A stretch of DNA of 64,000 bases, taken from Eikenella longinqua (GTDB taxonomy: Bacteria; Pseudomonadota; Gammaproteobacteria; Burkholderiales; Neisseriaceae). This document shows positions 33,597-41,632 of this stretch, piece after piece. Location of the stretch: contig NZ_LXSL01000014.1 in the NCBI RefSeq assembly GCF_001648355.1, forward strand, positions 1 through 64,000, given 5' to 3'. How positions within the stretch are numbered: position 1 is the stretch's first letter; each line of letters starts with the position of its first letter. The position numbers and the translations under genes were made by a program. The notes under the pieces were generated by a model, which was given only the letters and a program-made list of their open reading frames with translations, did not search any database and was not told the origin of the DNA.

Positions 33597-34820
33597 TTAT
33601 TCGCGGTCGAGGCCGAAGGCTTTGTGCAACACGCGGGTGGCGAGCTCGAGGTATTTTTCGTCGATGAGCACGGACACTTTGATTTCGGAGGTGGAAATCA
33701 GCTGGATGTTGATGTTTTCTTCGGCCAGTGTGCGGAACATGGTGGCGGCCACGTCGCTGTGTGAGCGCATGCCGATGCCGACGATGGATACTTTGCATAC
33801 GGTGTCATCGCCGTCGATGCCGGCCGCGCCGATGTTGTCTTCCACGGCTTTCAAGAGCTCGAGCGTGTGGCGGTAGTCGCCGCGCGATACGGTGAAGGAG
33901 AAATCGGTGGTGCCTTCTTCGCCGGCGTTTTGGATGATCATGTCCACTTCGATGTTGGCGGCGGATACGGCACCGAGAATCTGATAGGCGATGCCGGGCT
34001 TGTCGGGCACGCCGCGCACGTTGATGCGGGCTTGGTTGCGGTCGAATGCGATGCCGGATACGATGGCTTGTTCCATATTGGGGTCTTCCTCATAAGTAAT
34101 CAGGGTGCCTTCGCCGTCTTCGGTGAGGCTGCTCAACACGCGCAGGCGGACTTTATATTTGCCGGCAAATTCCACCGAGCGGATTTGCAGCACTTTGCTG
34201 CCCAGGCTGGCGAGCTCGAGCATTTCTTCAAACGACACGGTATGCATGCGCCGTGCTTCGGGCACCACGCGCGGGTCGGTGGTGTAAACGCCGTCCACAT
34301 CGGTGTAGATTTGGCATTCGTCGGCTTTGAGCGCGGCGGCCAGCGCCACGGCGGAGGTATCGGAGCCGCCGCGGCCGAGGGTGGTGATGTTGCCTTCGGC
34401 ATCCACGCCTTGGAAGCCGGCCACAATCACCACTTTGCCCTGCTCCAGGTCGGCGCGCATTTTGCTGTCGTCGATATATTCGATGCGGGCTTTGGTGTGG
34501 GCGTTGTCGGTTTGCACCAACACCTGCCAGCCAGTGTAGCTCTTGGCGGGCACGCCGATGTCTTGCAGCGCCATGGCCAAAAGGCCGATGGTTACCTGCT
34601 CGCCAGTGGCGAGGACAACGTCCATTTCGCGCGGGTCGGGGAATTCTTGGATTTCGTGCGCCAGCGCCACGAGGCGGTTGGTTTCGCCGCTCATGGCGGA
34701 CATTACCACCACCACGTCGTGCCCTTCGGCGCGGGTGCGGGCGATGCGTTTGGCGACGTTTTTGATGCGCTCGGAACTGCCCACCGATGTTCCGCCGTAT
34801 TTCTGTACCAATAAAGCCAT
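33597..34820 (-). CDS. lysC: Aspartate kinase
   Basis: A 407-residue enzyme that phosphorylates aspartate, the entry step to lysine, threonine and methionine. VQKYGGTSVGSSERIKNVAK opens the protein, VVVVMSAMSGETNRL follows, and GRGGSDTSAVALAAAL near residue 150 is the kinase signature. DVDGVYTTDPR is also present. The C-terminal third holds two ACT domains (near 265-400) that bind the feedback inhibitors. Length matches the class of single-chain lysine/threonine-inhibited kinases. It appears to be a single-gene unit. Confidence 0.97.
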   Translation of the reverse strand: MALLVQKYGGTSVGSSERIKNVAKRIARTRAEGHDVVVVMSAMSGETNRLVALAHEIQEFPDPREMDVVLATGEQVTIGLLAMALQDIGVPAKSYTGWQVLVQTDNAHTKARIEYIDDSKMRADLEQGKVVIVAGFQGVDAEGNITTLGRGGSDTSAVALAAALKADECQIYTDVDGVYTTDPRVVPEARRMHTVSFEEMLELASLGSKVLQIRSVEFAGKYKVRLRVLSSLTEDGEGTLITYEEDPNMEQAIVSGIAFDRNQARINVRGVPDKPGIAYQILGAVSAANIEVDMIIQNAGEEGTTDFSFTVSRGDYRHTLELLKAVEDNIGAAGIDGDDTVCKVSIVGIGMRSHSDVAATMFRTLAEENINIQLISTSEIKVSVLIDEKYLELATRVLHKAFGLDRE

Positions 34821-35328
34821 TCTTGGATACTCTCTTTAACTTTTGAAGCCAACCCGCCTGCGGCGGCGGATTGGCTGTGATGAGGTTGGAAGCGGTTGCC
34901 ACAGAGGCAGGCGGCATTATTGCCAGTTTGGCATAAAAACACAAGCCTGTTGTGGGCGGAAGCGGCTGCCGGGGCGAAAAAGGCGGCGCGGCGGCGGAAA
35001 ATTCCGACGGCATCGGGCAGGGCGTGCGGCGGGTTTGCTACAATCTTTGCAGCCCGGATTTATCGGCGCTGGCATTTTTCAGGTAGCCTCTTGCCGCCGG
35101 CCGCTGCTTAGAAAGGGCTTCAGGCTACCTGAAAACAGGTTTCCGTAGAAACCGGGTTTCTGCAAAACGAAAACATGCATGGCAACGAAGTGAAAAATAA
35201 CAGCCTGCCAAACAGCTTGCCATTTTCAGGTAGCCCCTGCGGCGGGAGTCTACCTGAAAGAAAACAGAGGATTGCGGCGCGGCCCGAAACCGCCAGCGCC
35301 GCGTTAAGCACCCAATAGGAGAAACGCG
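34821..35328. other. Intergenic region between lysC and the LysR gene
   Basis: About 500 bases between two divergent genes. It has GC-rich stretches near 34960-35030 and uptake-sequence copies near 35076, 35122 and 35224. The ribosome site AGGAG for the LysR gene lies at about 35317. No copy of the ATACCG operator motif found upstream of the ubiD operon occurs here. I cannot name a promoter with confidence. Confidence 0.5.
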
Positions 35329-36231
35329 ATGGACATCAAACGACTGAAATATTTCTGCACCGTGGTGGAATGCGGCAGCTTCACCAAGGCTGCGGAAACG
35401 CTGCATATTTCCCAGCCACCCTTAAGCAAGCGCGTGCAGGAGCTGGAGCAGGAAATCGGCACGCCGCTGCTGTTTCGCGACGGTGGGCGCATCCGTCCCA
35501 CGCCCACCGGTTTCTTCCTTTATGAGCGCGCGCTGGAAATCTTGGTGGGCATCGGCAATATCGAACGCGACACGCTGGTTTTCGCCCAACAGCAGCAGCA
35601 CGTGTTGCGCATCGGGCTCACCCATCTCTATCAAAAATATTTCACCCCGCTGATTATGGCCATCCGCCGGCAGTATGCCGACACGGAAATCAATGTGTTG
35701 GTGTCCGATTCCAGCCACCTGGAAACGCTGCTGAACAATCAGCTGATAGACATCGCGCTGATTCAGCAGCCGAAACGGCTGGAGCGCTACCGCTATCTGG
35801 CGCTGCCGGCGGTGTGGCTGGTGGCCGTGGTGCACCGCAGCCTGCTGCCAGAAGGCGCGCCCGAAACGATGACGCTGAAACAGCTGGGCGCGCTGCCGCT
35901 GATTTTGCTGCGCCGCAGCAGCGGGGTGGGCACGTTTGAACAATTGATGGATCAGATGCACAAGAGCGGCATTGTGCCGAAGGTGGTAATGGGAGTATCA
36001 CAGCCGAGCGTGATTGTGGATTGGATTGAGTCGGGCATCGAGGTGGCAGCGCTGTTACCGGAATCGGAAGTATGTCCATCGCAGTTGCACCACAGCGTAT
36101 TGGTACAAGTGTTGCCCAGCTTACAGGTGTTTTTCCCGGCGCTGGTAAAGCTGACCACTACGCCGGAAATCCGCGGGCTGGAGGAGGTGATGGCAAACGG
36201 TTATCCGTTTGTGGCGCCGCGTTGCCGGTGA
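35329..36231 (+). CDS. LysR-family regulator, phenolic-acid-decarboxylase (BsdA-like) type
   Basis: A 300-residue regulator. The N-terminal winged helix-turn-helix is MDIKRLKYFCTVVECGSFTK plus AAETLHISQPPLSKRVQELE (residues 1-65). The effector-binding domain covers about 90-300. The segments LPLILLRRSSGVGTFEQLMD and VDWIESGIEVAALLPES resemble, as I recall them, BsdA of Bacillus, which activates a UbiX/UbiD-type phenolic acid decarboxylase operon. A UbiD-UbiX operon lies 2 kb away, with a T-N11-A palindrome in its promoter, so it is the likely target. The gene faces that operon and is not divergent from it, which is less usual. The start is set by AGGAG 7 bases upstream. Confidence 0.88.
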   Translation: MDIKRLKYFCTVVECGSFTKAAETLHISQPPLSKRVQELEQEIGTPLLFRDGGRIRPTPTGFFLYERALEILVGIGNIERDTLVFAQQQQHVLRIGLTHLYQKYFTPLIMAIRRQYADTEINVLVSDSSHLETLLNNQLIDIALIQQPKRLERYRYLALPAVWLVAVVHRSLLPEGAPETMTLKQLGALPLILLRRSSGVGTFEQLMDQMHKSGIVPKVVMGVSQPSVIVDWIESGIEVAALLPESEVCPSQLHHSVLVQVLPSLQVFFPALVKLTTTPEIRGLEEVMANGYPFVAPRCR

Positions 36232-36243
36232 GGGCGGGCGGGG

Positions 36244-36298
36244 TTTTCAGGTAGCCTTTTCAGTATTCATATCGAATGCGGGAAGGCTACCTGAAAAT
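36244..36298. terminator. Uptake-sequence pair between convergent genes
   Basis: TTTTCAGGTAGCCT starts 13 bases after the LysR stop codon, and AGGCTACCTGAAAAT ends about 20 bases after the stop of the facing gene. One hairpin can therefore serve both as a two-way terminator. Confidence 0.65.
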
Positions 36299-36318
36299 AT
36301 TTGGCCGGCCGGGATGGG

Positions 36319-36762
36319 TTAGCTGTTTTCTTCGTTGCGCCGCCAATGGGTTTTGTGGGCGAAGATGGGGCGGTTGCTGGTGTGTTTGATGTAGTCGAGG
36401 CTGAGCTGCCAGATGTCGCTGGGGAAGACTTTGGCCACGGGGTGGGCTTGGGCGTAGAGCTCGAGTGCGGCGCGGCGTGCGGCGGGCTCGGTGAGGCATT
36501 CAGCGCGGGCGGCAAATTGGATGCCGCAGATGTCGCGGATGCGTGCGGGCTGGCCGGCGATGGTGCCGGCAATGCGGTGGTTGAGCAGCATGAGGCGGCC
36601 GTGGTGGGTGGTTTTGCTGGTGAGCACGATGAGGCGGGCAGCGGCTTCGTCGAATACGTAGAAGCAGCTGGCGCTCCACAGTTCGCCGTTGTGGCTGGCG
36701 GCGAGGCTGACGACGTGGTGTCCGGCAAGGAAGGTGCGGATGTGGGTGGGCAGGGGCGGCAT
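36319..36762 (-). CDS. YhbP-like protein (UPF0306, pyridoxamine-oxidase-type FMN fold)
   Basis: A 147-residue protein that lines up along its length with my memory of E. coli YhbP. Shared blocks are HHVVSLAASHNGELWSASCF, YVFD, KTTHHGRLMLLNHRIAGTIA and GQPARIRDICGIQFAA, with PVAKVFPSDIWQLSLDYIK near 110-128. The family has a split-barrel fold that often binds FMN, with no known substrate. It lies between the LysR gene and the DUF554 gene, but faces the regulator and has its own terminator, so a link to the decarboxylase operon is not shown. Confidence 0.85.
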   Translation of the reverse strand: MPPLPTHIRTFLAGHHVVSLAASHNGELWSASCFYVFDEAAARLIVLTSKTTHHGRLMLLNHRIAGTIAGQPARIRDICGIQFAARAECLTEPAARRAALELYAQAHPVAKVFPSDIWQLSLDYIKHTSNRPIFAHKTHWRRNEENS

Positions 36763-36804
36763 GGTGTGTGGGCGAGTGTGGGTGGTGGGAAGGCTGCCTG
36801 AAAA

Positions 36805-36908
36805 TATAGTGGATTAAAATCAGAATGCTACTGCGTTGACTCGCCTTGCTACTGCTTGTACTGTCTGCGGCTCGCCGCCTTGTCCCATTCTGATTTTAAT
36901 CCACTATA
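36805..36908 (+). repeat. Correia-type repeat, copy 3
   Basis: A 104-bp element from TATAGTGGATTAAAATCAGA to TCTGATTTTAATCCACTATA, with 20-bp perfect terminal inverted repeats and the Correia core (actcgccttgctactgcttg, tactgtctgcggctcgccgc). It lies just upstream of the yhbP-like gene. TTGTCC and TATAGG at its right end are 19 bases apart, so any promoter would point away from that gene. Confidence 0.85.
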
Positions 36909-37202
36909 GGTGCTGCAAAAATGGTGCAAACGGCTTTGCGTGGCGAATGGTAGTAGCTGGGCGGGAAACGGTATAGCGGGCTACCTGAAAATGGGTGAAG
37001 CGGATTTCGCTAAAACGAGGGTTTGGCAGGACTTCGGCAAAGTGGAAAATATGGGGCGAAAGGAAACGGCGCGGCAGGTTTCAGGTAGCCTGCCGTGCCG
37101 TTTGGTTTCGCCGGGAGTTTGACGTTTGATAGTGAAAACGAGGCTGCCAATAAGAAGGCGAGTTTCTGTGCAGCCCACACAGGTTTTCAGGTGGCCTGGA
37201 GG
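36909..37202. other. Intergenic region after the DUF554 gene
   Basis: About 290 bases. It contains uptake-sequence copies near 36979 and 37079 and a divergent one (TTTTCAGGTGGCC, about 37182). A fragment related to the strings found near 11770 (GAGTTTCTGTGCAG) is present. No gene is convincing. Confidence 0.5.
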
Positions 37203-37925
37203 CTAATGCCCGGCGACGTAGGTTGCCCACAAATATGAAATGGGCATTGCCAGTATCAAGGCAGGCAGCATATTGGCTACAGGGAAGGATTTGATACCGG
37301 TAATCCGGAGACCGGTAGCCACCATAATCAGCCCGCCAGCAGCGGCAAAGTCGGCACGCATTTCGGGGGTGGTGAGCGGCACAATCAGCCCAGCCAACGT
37401 AGCCAGTGTGAGCTGAATGGCCAGTTGCGGAACGGCGATGGCGGATACGGCGTAGCCTAGCGTGATGGCGAAGATGCCGGCGGTAAAGAAGTCCAAAATG
37501 GCTTTGATGTAGAGGATGGAGGGATCGCCAGTCATGCCTTCGTGCATAGAGCCGAATACGCCAGTACCGCTGGCGCAAAATAATACCAAGATGGCAACAA
37601 ATTTATCCAAAAATTCTTCATGCGACAAAGTGCCATTGGAAGGCAGGAATTTGTCAATCAGAGTACGGGTAGAGGCAGCCAGCTTGTTGATGTTTTTTTC
37701 GATGTAACACAACTCGCCGATAGTTAAGCCGATAACCGAAGCCAACACTACTGCAGCATAGTATTTTACGCCCGGGATAGCCATGATACCCAAACCAATG
37801 GAACATAAACCAAACAAAGGGTTGAGGCCGACGCGTACGCGTTCAGGCAGCTTGTTGCCGGCAAAAGCACCAAGGAGTCCGCCGATCACGACGGCGCTAC
37901 CATTTACAAAAGGGCCAATAAGCAT
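37203..37925 (-). CDS. DUF554 membrane protein in the decarboxylase operon
   Basis: A 240-residue protein with about seven membrane helices. The start (MLIGPFVNGSAVVIGGLLGA, then FAGNKLPERVRVGLNPLFGL) is typical of the DUF554/YdfK family, whose function is unknown. TAGGAGAATATC gives a good ribosome site. It begins 24 bases after the ubiX-type gene stop, so it is the third gene of a ubiD-ubiX-DUF554 operon. Its base composition is visibly lower in GC than its two partners, which suggests a separate origin. A role in moving the acid substrate or the product is a reasonable guess from context only. Confidence 0.88.
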   Translation of the reverse strand: MLIGPFVNGSAVVIGGLLGAFAGNKLPERVRVGLNPLFGLCSIGLGIMAIPGVKYYAAVVLASVIGLTIGELCYIEKNINKLAASTRTLIDKFLPSNGTLSHEEFLDKFVAILVLFCASGTGVFGSMHEGMTGDPSILYIKAILDFFTAGIFAITLGYAVSAIAVPQLAIQLTLATLAGLIVPLTTPEMRADFAAAGGLIMVATGLRITGIKSFPVANMLPALILAMPISYLWATYVAGH

Positions 37926-37948
37926 GATATTCTCCTAAATTAAATGAG

Positions 37949-38524
37949 TTATTCTGCTCCGCCGCTCCAGCGCGGCAGGTGCCGCACGGAAATGCCGAAC
38001 AAATCCAGCGCGCGGCCGACGCTGTGGGTGAGGATGTCGTCCAGCGTTTGCGGGCGGTGGTAGAGCGCGGGCACGGGCGGGAAGATGATGCCGCCCATTT
38101 CGGTAACGCGGCGCATGTTGTCGATATGGGCGAGGTTGAGCGGCGTTTCGCGCGCCATCAGCACCAGCTTCCTGCGTTCTTTGAGCACCACGTCGGCGGC
38201 GCGGGTGAGCAGGTTGTCGCTCAGGCCGTGGGCGATGGCGGCCAGGGAACGCATGGAGCAGGGCGCCACCAGCATGCCGAGGGTTTGGAACGAGCCGCTG
38301 GAAATAGATGCGCCCAAATCCTGAATCGGGTGGACTACATCGGCCATGGCCAGCACTTCTTCGCGGCTGTAGGGCGTTTCCAGCGAGCGGGTCATTTCCG
38401 CGCCTTTGGAGATAACGAGGTGCACTTCCAGATCGGGCACGGCCTGCAAGAGCTGCAAGGCTTTGTGGCCGTATTGGAAGCCGCTGGCACCGCTGATGCC
38501 GAGGATGATGCGTTGTTTGCCCAT
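37949..38524 (-). CDS. ubiX: Flavin prenyltransferase, UbiX type
   Basis: A 191-residue enzyme that joins dimethylallyl phosphate to FMN to make prenylated FMN, the cofactor of UbiD decarboxylases. ILGISGASGFQYGHKALQLL near residue 6 is the FMN-binding start. GASISSGSFQTLGMLVAPCS near 77 and NLLTRAADVVLKERRKLVLM, followed near residue 130 by ARETPLN, are the family motifs. A strong ribosome site (AAGGAG) precedes it. It lies 120 bases downstream of the ubiD-type gene, as in the bsdBCD, vdc and lpd decarboxylase clusters. A ubiquinone role is also possible if no other ubiX exists. Confidence 0.95.
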   Translation of the reverse strand: MGKQRIILGISGASGFQYGHKALQLLQAVPDLEVHLVISKGAEMTRSLETPYSREEVLAMADVVHPIQDLGASISSGSFQTLGMLVAPCSMRSLAAIAHGLSDNLLTRAADVVLKERRKLVLMARETPLNLAHIDNMRRVTEMGGIIFPPVPALYHRPQTLDDILTHSVGRALDLFGISVRHLPRWSGGAE

Positions 38525-38645
38525 GATTGCTCCTTGGGTGGATGGGTGGTGGCGCTGGGTGCGCCGCTGTTTTTGGTTTTTCAGGTAGCTTCAACGCGGT
38601 TTGGCCGCAGGGGCTTGAGGCTACCTGAAAATCAGCCGGTGCCAT

Positions 38646-40133
38646 TTAAAAGTCCGGTAGGAAGCGTTTTACGTCCACTTCCATAAATTTGCAGCGCTGG
38701 AAGTGTTCTTTCAGGTGCAGCGGCACGGTGCAGTCGAAAATGGTTTTGCACGATGTGCCTTCCTGAATCAGGCGGTTGCTGAACGCGGGCGACTGCGAGG
38801 GGTCGAGCGGGTGGCAGCGCACGCCGGGGATGAAGATGGTGTCGTTGTCGCCCTGGTAGCGCGTTTGCATGGCCCACAAGACGTCGTCGGTGTCGAAAAT
38901 GTCCACGTCTTCGTCCACCAGAATCACGTGTTTCAGCTCGGGGAAGGCGGAGAAGGCGAGTAGGGCGGCCTGGCGCTGGCGGCCTTCGTCGGCGGGGGTG
39001 GTTTTCTTAAACTGCATCACGGCCAAGAGTTTGCCGCCGCCGGAAGAATGCGCAAACACGTTTTGCAGGCGGCCGGGCATGGCGCGTTCCACCATATCGA
39101 GGATGCTGGCTTCGGTGGGGATGCCGGCCATGTTCACATGCTCTTCGCCCGGGCCCATGGTGGTGCGCAGAATCGGGTTTTTGCGGTGGGTAACCGCTTT
39201 CACTTTGATCACGGGTAGGGCGGGCTTGGCGTCGCCGGTGTAGCCGGGGAATTCGGGCATGGCTTTGCCGGTGTTGCTGTTTTGGTCTTCGCGCACGCGC
39301 ACATCGGGCAGCAGCTCGCCTTCAATCACCACTTCGGCATGGGCGATGGCGCGCTCGTTGATGGTGAGGCACTTGGCCATTTCCACGCCGTGACCGCGCA
39401 GGGCGCCGGCAATGCTCAATTCGTCGAAGCCCAGCGGGGTGGTGGGCGGCTCGAAGCAGGCGGCCATTTCGATGGCGGGATCCACGCCGATGCTGATGGA
39501 AATCGGCAGCGGCTTGCCAGCGGCTTCGGCTTTCTGGCGGAAGGCGTCGATGTGGCGGCCGGGGGTGAGCCACATGGAAAGCTCGTCTTTGCCCTGCACG
39601 CACAGGCGGTGGATGGTGATGTCGGATTTGCCGGTGTCGGGGTCGGAAGCATAGCACAGACCCATGGTGAAATAGGGGCCGGCGTCTTCCACGGTGTTGG
39701 TGGGGGCGGGCAGCAGGGTGCGCAGGTCGAAACTGGGGTCGCTGGCCAAGTGCACCACTTCCTGGCATTGCGGTTTCTGCTCGGCGCCAAGCAGCACTGG
39801 CGGAATCGGGTTTTGCACGGAATCTTTGAGCAGGAAGCCCAGCCGTTCGGGCGGGCAGTTAAGGAATTGGCCGACACGTTTGCGCGAGCCCACCAAGCCG
39901 ATGGCCACCTGAATGCCGGGATAGCCTTTCACCTTGTTAAACACCATGGCGGGGCCGTTTTTGCGGGTGGGGCGCTGGCAGGTGCCGCCGGCGCCCACGT
40001 AGCGGTACACACCCGAGAGCTCGGCAATCGGATCGACTTCCACATCGGTGGACACCAATTCGCCGGGCAGGGTTTTTAAAAGCTCGAGTGCGGAGCGCAG
40101 GTCGTGCACGGGGGATTTTTGCGGGTTCGGCAT
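38646..40133 (-). CDS. UbiD-family decarboxylase, closest to protocatechuate/gallate (AroY/LpdC) type
   Basis: A 495-residue prenyl-FMN decarboxylase. The opening (VHDLRSALELLKTLPGELVS, DPIAELSGVYRYVGAGGT) and the blocks LRTLLPAPTNTVEDAGPYFT, DITIHRLCVQGKDELSMWLT and VREDQNSNTGKAMPEFPGY match my memory of Klebsiella AroY and not of E. coli UbiD. MGPGEEHVNMAGIPTEASIL and LVDEDVDIFDTDDVLWAMQT (about 395-414) hold the metal and catalytic acids. AroY-like enzymes remove CO2 reversibly from protocatechuate, gallate or 4-hydroxybenzoate. The gene leads an operon with ubiX and DUF554, behind a LysR-type operator. AGAGAGGT is its ribosome site. Confidence 0.9.
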   Translation of the reverse strand: MPNPQKSPVHDLRSALELLKTLPGELVSTDVEVDPIAELSGVYRYVGAGGTCQRPTRKNGPAMVFNKVKGYPGIQVAIGLVGSRKRVGQFLNCPPERLGFLLKDSVQNPIPPVLLGAEQKPQCQEVVHLASDPSFDLRTLLPAPTNTVEDAGPYFTMGLCYASDPDTGKSDITIHRLCVQGKDELSMWLTPGRHIDAFRQKAEAAGKPLPISISIGVDPAIEMAACFEPPTTPLGFDELSIAGALRGHGVEMAKCLTINERAIAHAEVVIEGELLPDVRVREDQNSNTGKAMPEFPGYTGDAKPALPVIKVKAVTHRKNPILRTTMGPGEEHVNMAGIPTEASILDMVERAMPGRLQNVFAHSSGGGKLLAVMQFKKTTPADEGRQRQAALLAFSAFPELKHVILVDEDVDIFDTDDVLWAMQTRYQGDNDTIFIPGVRCHPLDPSQSPAFSNRLIQEGTSCKTIFDCTVPLHLKEHFQRCKFMEVDVKRFLPDF

Positions 40134-40190
40134 TTTCTACACCTCTCTGTTGCGTTGGGGAAAGTTCGGAATGCTGTTGCAGTATAGGCG

Positions 40191-40246
40191 CGCGGGAGAT
40201 AGCGGGGAAATACCGTTTTGTTTGCAGGGGAATACCGAAACGGTAT
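40191..40246 (-). promoter_or_regulatory. LysR-type operator and activator-dependent promoter of the ubiD operon
   Basis: ATACCGAAACGGTAT at 40232-40246 is a perfect T-N11-A palindrome of the kind LysR proteins bind. A second half-site, ATACCGTTT, starts at 40210, 22 bases nearer the gene. Toward ubiD a TATACT -10 box (40191-40196) has 17 bases to a poor -35 (AAAACG, 40214-40219), which the half-site overlaps. This is the usual regulator-site plus activation-site arrangement. Confidence 0.7.
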
Positions 40247-40307
40247 GGCGGGAAGGCGGACGGTTGGCTGTGTGGGTTTGATATTTTTGGCTTTGTTGCA
40301 GACCGAT

Positions 40308-40353
40308 ATTTTTCAGGTAGCCTGCATACGTGCGAATGAGGCTACCTGAAAAT
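40308..40353 (-). terminator. Uptake-sequence pair, terminator for rlmB
   Basis: TTTTTCAGGTAGCCT and AGGCTACCTGAAAAT face each other across about 18 bases, 13 bases beyond the rlmB stop codon. Confidence 0.7.
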
Positions 40354-40365
40354 TTGCGGCTGCGT

Positions 40366-41112
40366 TTAGCCTGCCTTGAGCGCGCGCTGGCGGCGGGTTT
40401 CGGCCAAGACCATGCCGGTGCTCACCGACACGTTGAGGCTTTCCACCGTGCCGAGCATGGGGATGGATACCAGCGCGTCGCAGTGTTCGCGGGTGAGGCG
40501 GCGCATGCCTTCGCCTTCGTTGCCCATCACCCAGGCCACGGCGGCGGGGATATCGTAGTGGAACAGGTCGGCCTCGCCGCCCATGTCGGTACCCACGATC
40601 CAGATGTCGCGCTCTTTGAGCTCGCGCAGGGTGCGGGCGAGGTTGGTTACGGCGATGTAGGGCACGGTTTCGGCGGCGCCGCAGGCCACTTTGCTCACGG
40701 TGGCGTTGAGGCCGACGCTGCGGTTTTTCGGGGCAATCACGGCGTGCACGCCCATGGCGTCGGCCACGCGCAGGCAGGCGCCGAGGTTGTGGGGGTCGGT
40801 GATGCCGTCGAGGATGAGCAGCAGGGGCGGCTCGCTGAGGTTGTCGAGCACGTCGTCGAGGTGGACGTGGTTGTGCGAGGCGTCGATGAAGCCGGCGATG
40901 CCTTGGTGGCGGGCGTGGCGGCAGAGGTTGTCGAGGCGGGCGGCTTCCACGAAGTGAACGGGGATATTGGCTTTGGCGGCTTTTTCCAGCGCTTGGCGCA
41001 TGCGTTCGTCGTGGCGGCCGGCGAGGGCGTAGAGTTCGGTGAGGCTTTTGGGGTTTTGCCACAGGCGGGCATTGACGGCGTGGAAGCCGTAGATGAGGCG
41101 GCGGTTGGACAT
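40366..41112 (-). CDS. rlmB: 23S rRNA (guanosine-2'-O-)-methyltransferase RlmB
   Basis: A 248-residue SPOUT methyltransferase that modifies G2251 in the peptidyl-transferase centre. It starts with RRLIYGFHAVNARLW (the L30e-like RNA-binding domain). The knot domain has LLLILDGITDPHNLGACLRV near 105-124, MGNEGEGMRR near 197 and SIPMLGTVESLNVSVSTGMV, the SAM pocket, near 215. The start at 41112 is chosen from the family N terminus; a frame extending 34 codons upstream is built from uptake sequences. Confidence 0.95.
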   Translation of the reverse strand: MSNRRLIYGFHAVNARLWQNPKSLTELYALAGRHDERMRQALEKAAKANIPVHFVEAARLDNLCRHARHQGIAGFIDASHNHVHLDDVLDNLSEPPLLLILDGITDPHNLGACLRVADAMGVHAVIAPKNRSVGLNATVSKVACGAAETVPYIAVTNLARTLRELKERDIWIVGTDMGGEADLFHYDIPAAVAWVMGNEGEGMRRLTREHCDALVSIPMLGTVESLNVSVSTGMVLAETRRQRALKAG

Positions 41113-41632
41113 GGGTTGGGCTTTCGGGGTGTTGTTCGGTAATGTGGTTTGCGAGATGGGTTTCAGGTGAATTTCAAGTTTCAGGTAGCCTTTTGCTATT
41201 CGCGTTTTATCCACCCTTGCGCCTTATGTCGGCGCGGGCACCTACTTTTCTTTGCTTCGTCAAAGAAAAGTAGGCAAAAGAAAGACGACTGCGGGCACAG
41301 GTTTGCTGCGCAAACTTCCCTCACTCTGCACGGTTTTTTGGGCGGGCTCGCAACTTGCGGCTGCGCCGCTTCGAACATGCAAGCCTTTGTTTCCCGAAAA
41401 GCCGTGCTCCGTTCGGCTGCGCCAGCAGGGGTAGCGCAGCATTGCACGTTTGTGGGGAATTGTTTGTTTTGGAATTTGTATATCGTTAAAGGCTACCTGA
41501 AAAATTGGGTTTGCTTGAAGCTTAATCCTTCTTGGGAGAGGACGGCAAAGCGCTGAGTTTGCATCAAGCAGACGATATTTCTATCTATCCGGCGGCGGCA
41601 GAGGTTTCAGGTAGCCTCATGCGGCAGCGGGT
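41113..41632. other. Intergenic region with a widespread-type hairpin repeat
   Basis: About 520 bases between thiE and rlmB. Its centre (41215-41450) looks like a mobile or repeat-derived block with the hairpin at 41242-41273. Uptake-sequence copies lie at about 41178, 41491 and 41606. Frames on both strands through the block (up to 135 codons) lack ribosome sites and show repeat-like composition, so no gene is called. Confidence 0.55.
41242..41273. repeat. 13-bp perfect hairpin of an interspersed repeat
   Basis: CTACTTTTCTTTG and CAAAGAAAAGTAG form a perfect stem with a 6-base loop (CTTCGT), followed by gcaaaagaaagacgac. I recall near-identical sequences between genes in many beta- and gamma-proteobacteria, where they are often misread as short proteins containing LLRQRKV. 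Confidence 0.7.

Noticed and set aside
36244..36298. Direct regulation of the yhbP-like gene by the LysR regulator
   Set aside because: The genes converge on a shared terminator and no ATACCG motif lies upstream of the yhbP-like gene. Adjacency alone is not enough.
41149..41556. Frames up to 135 codons between rlmB and thiE
   Set aside because: They cross uptake sequences and the interspersed hairpin block. The predicted peptides match the kind of repeat-derived ORFs seen in many genomes.
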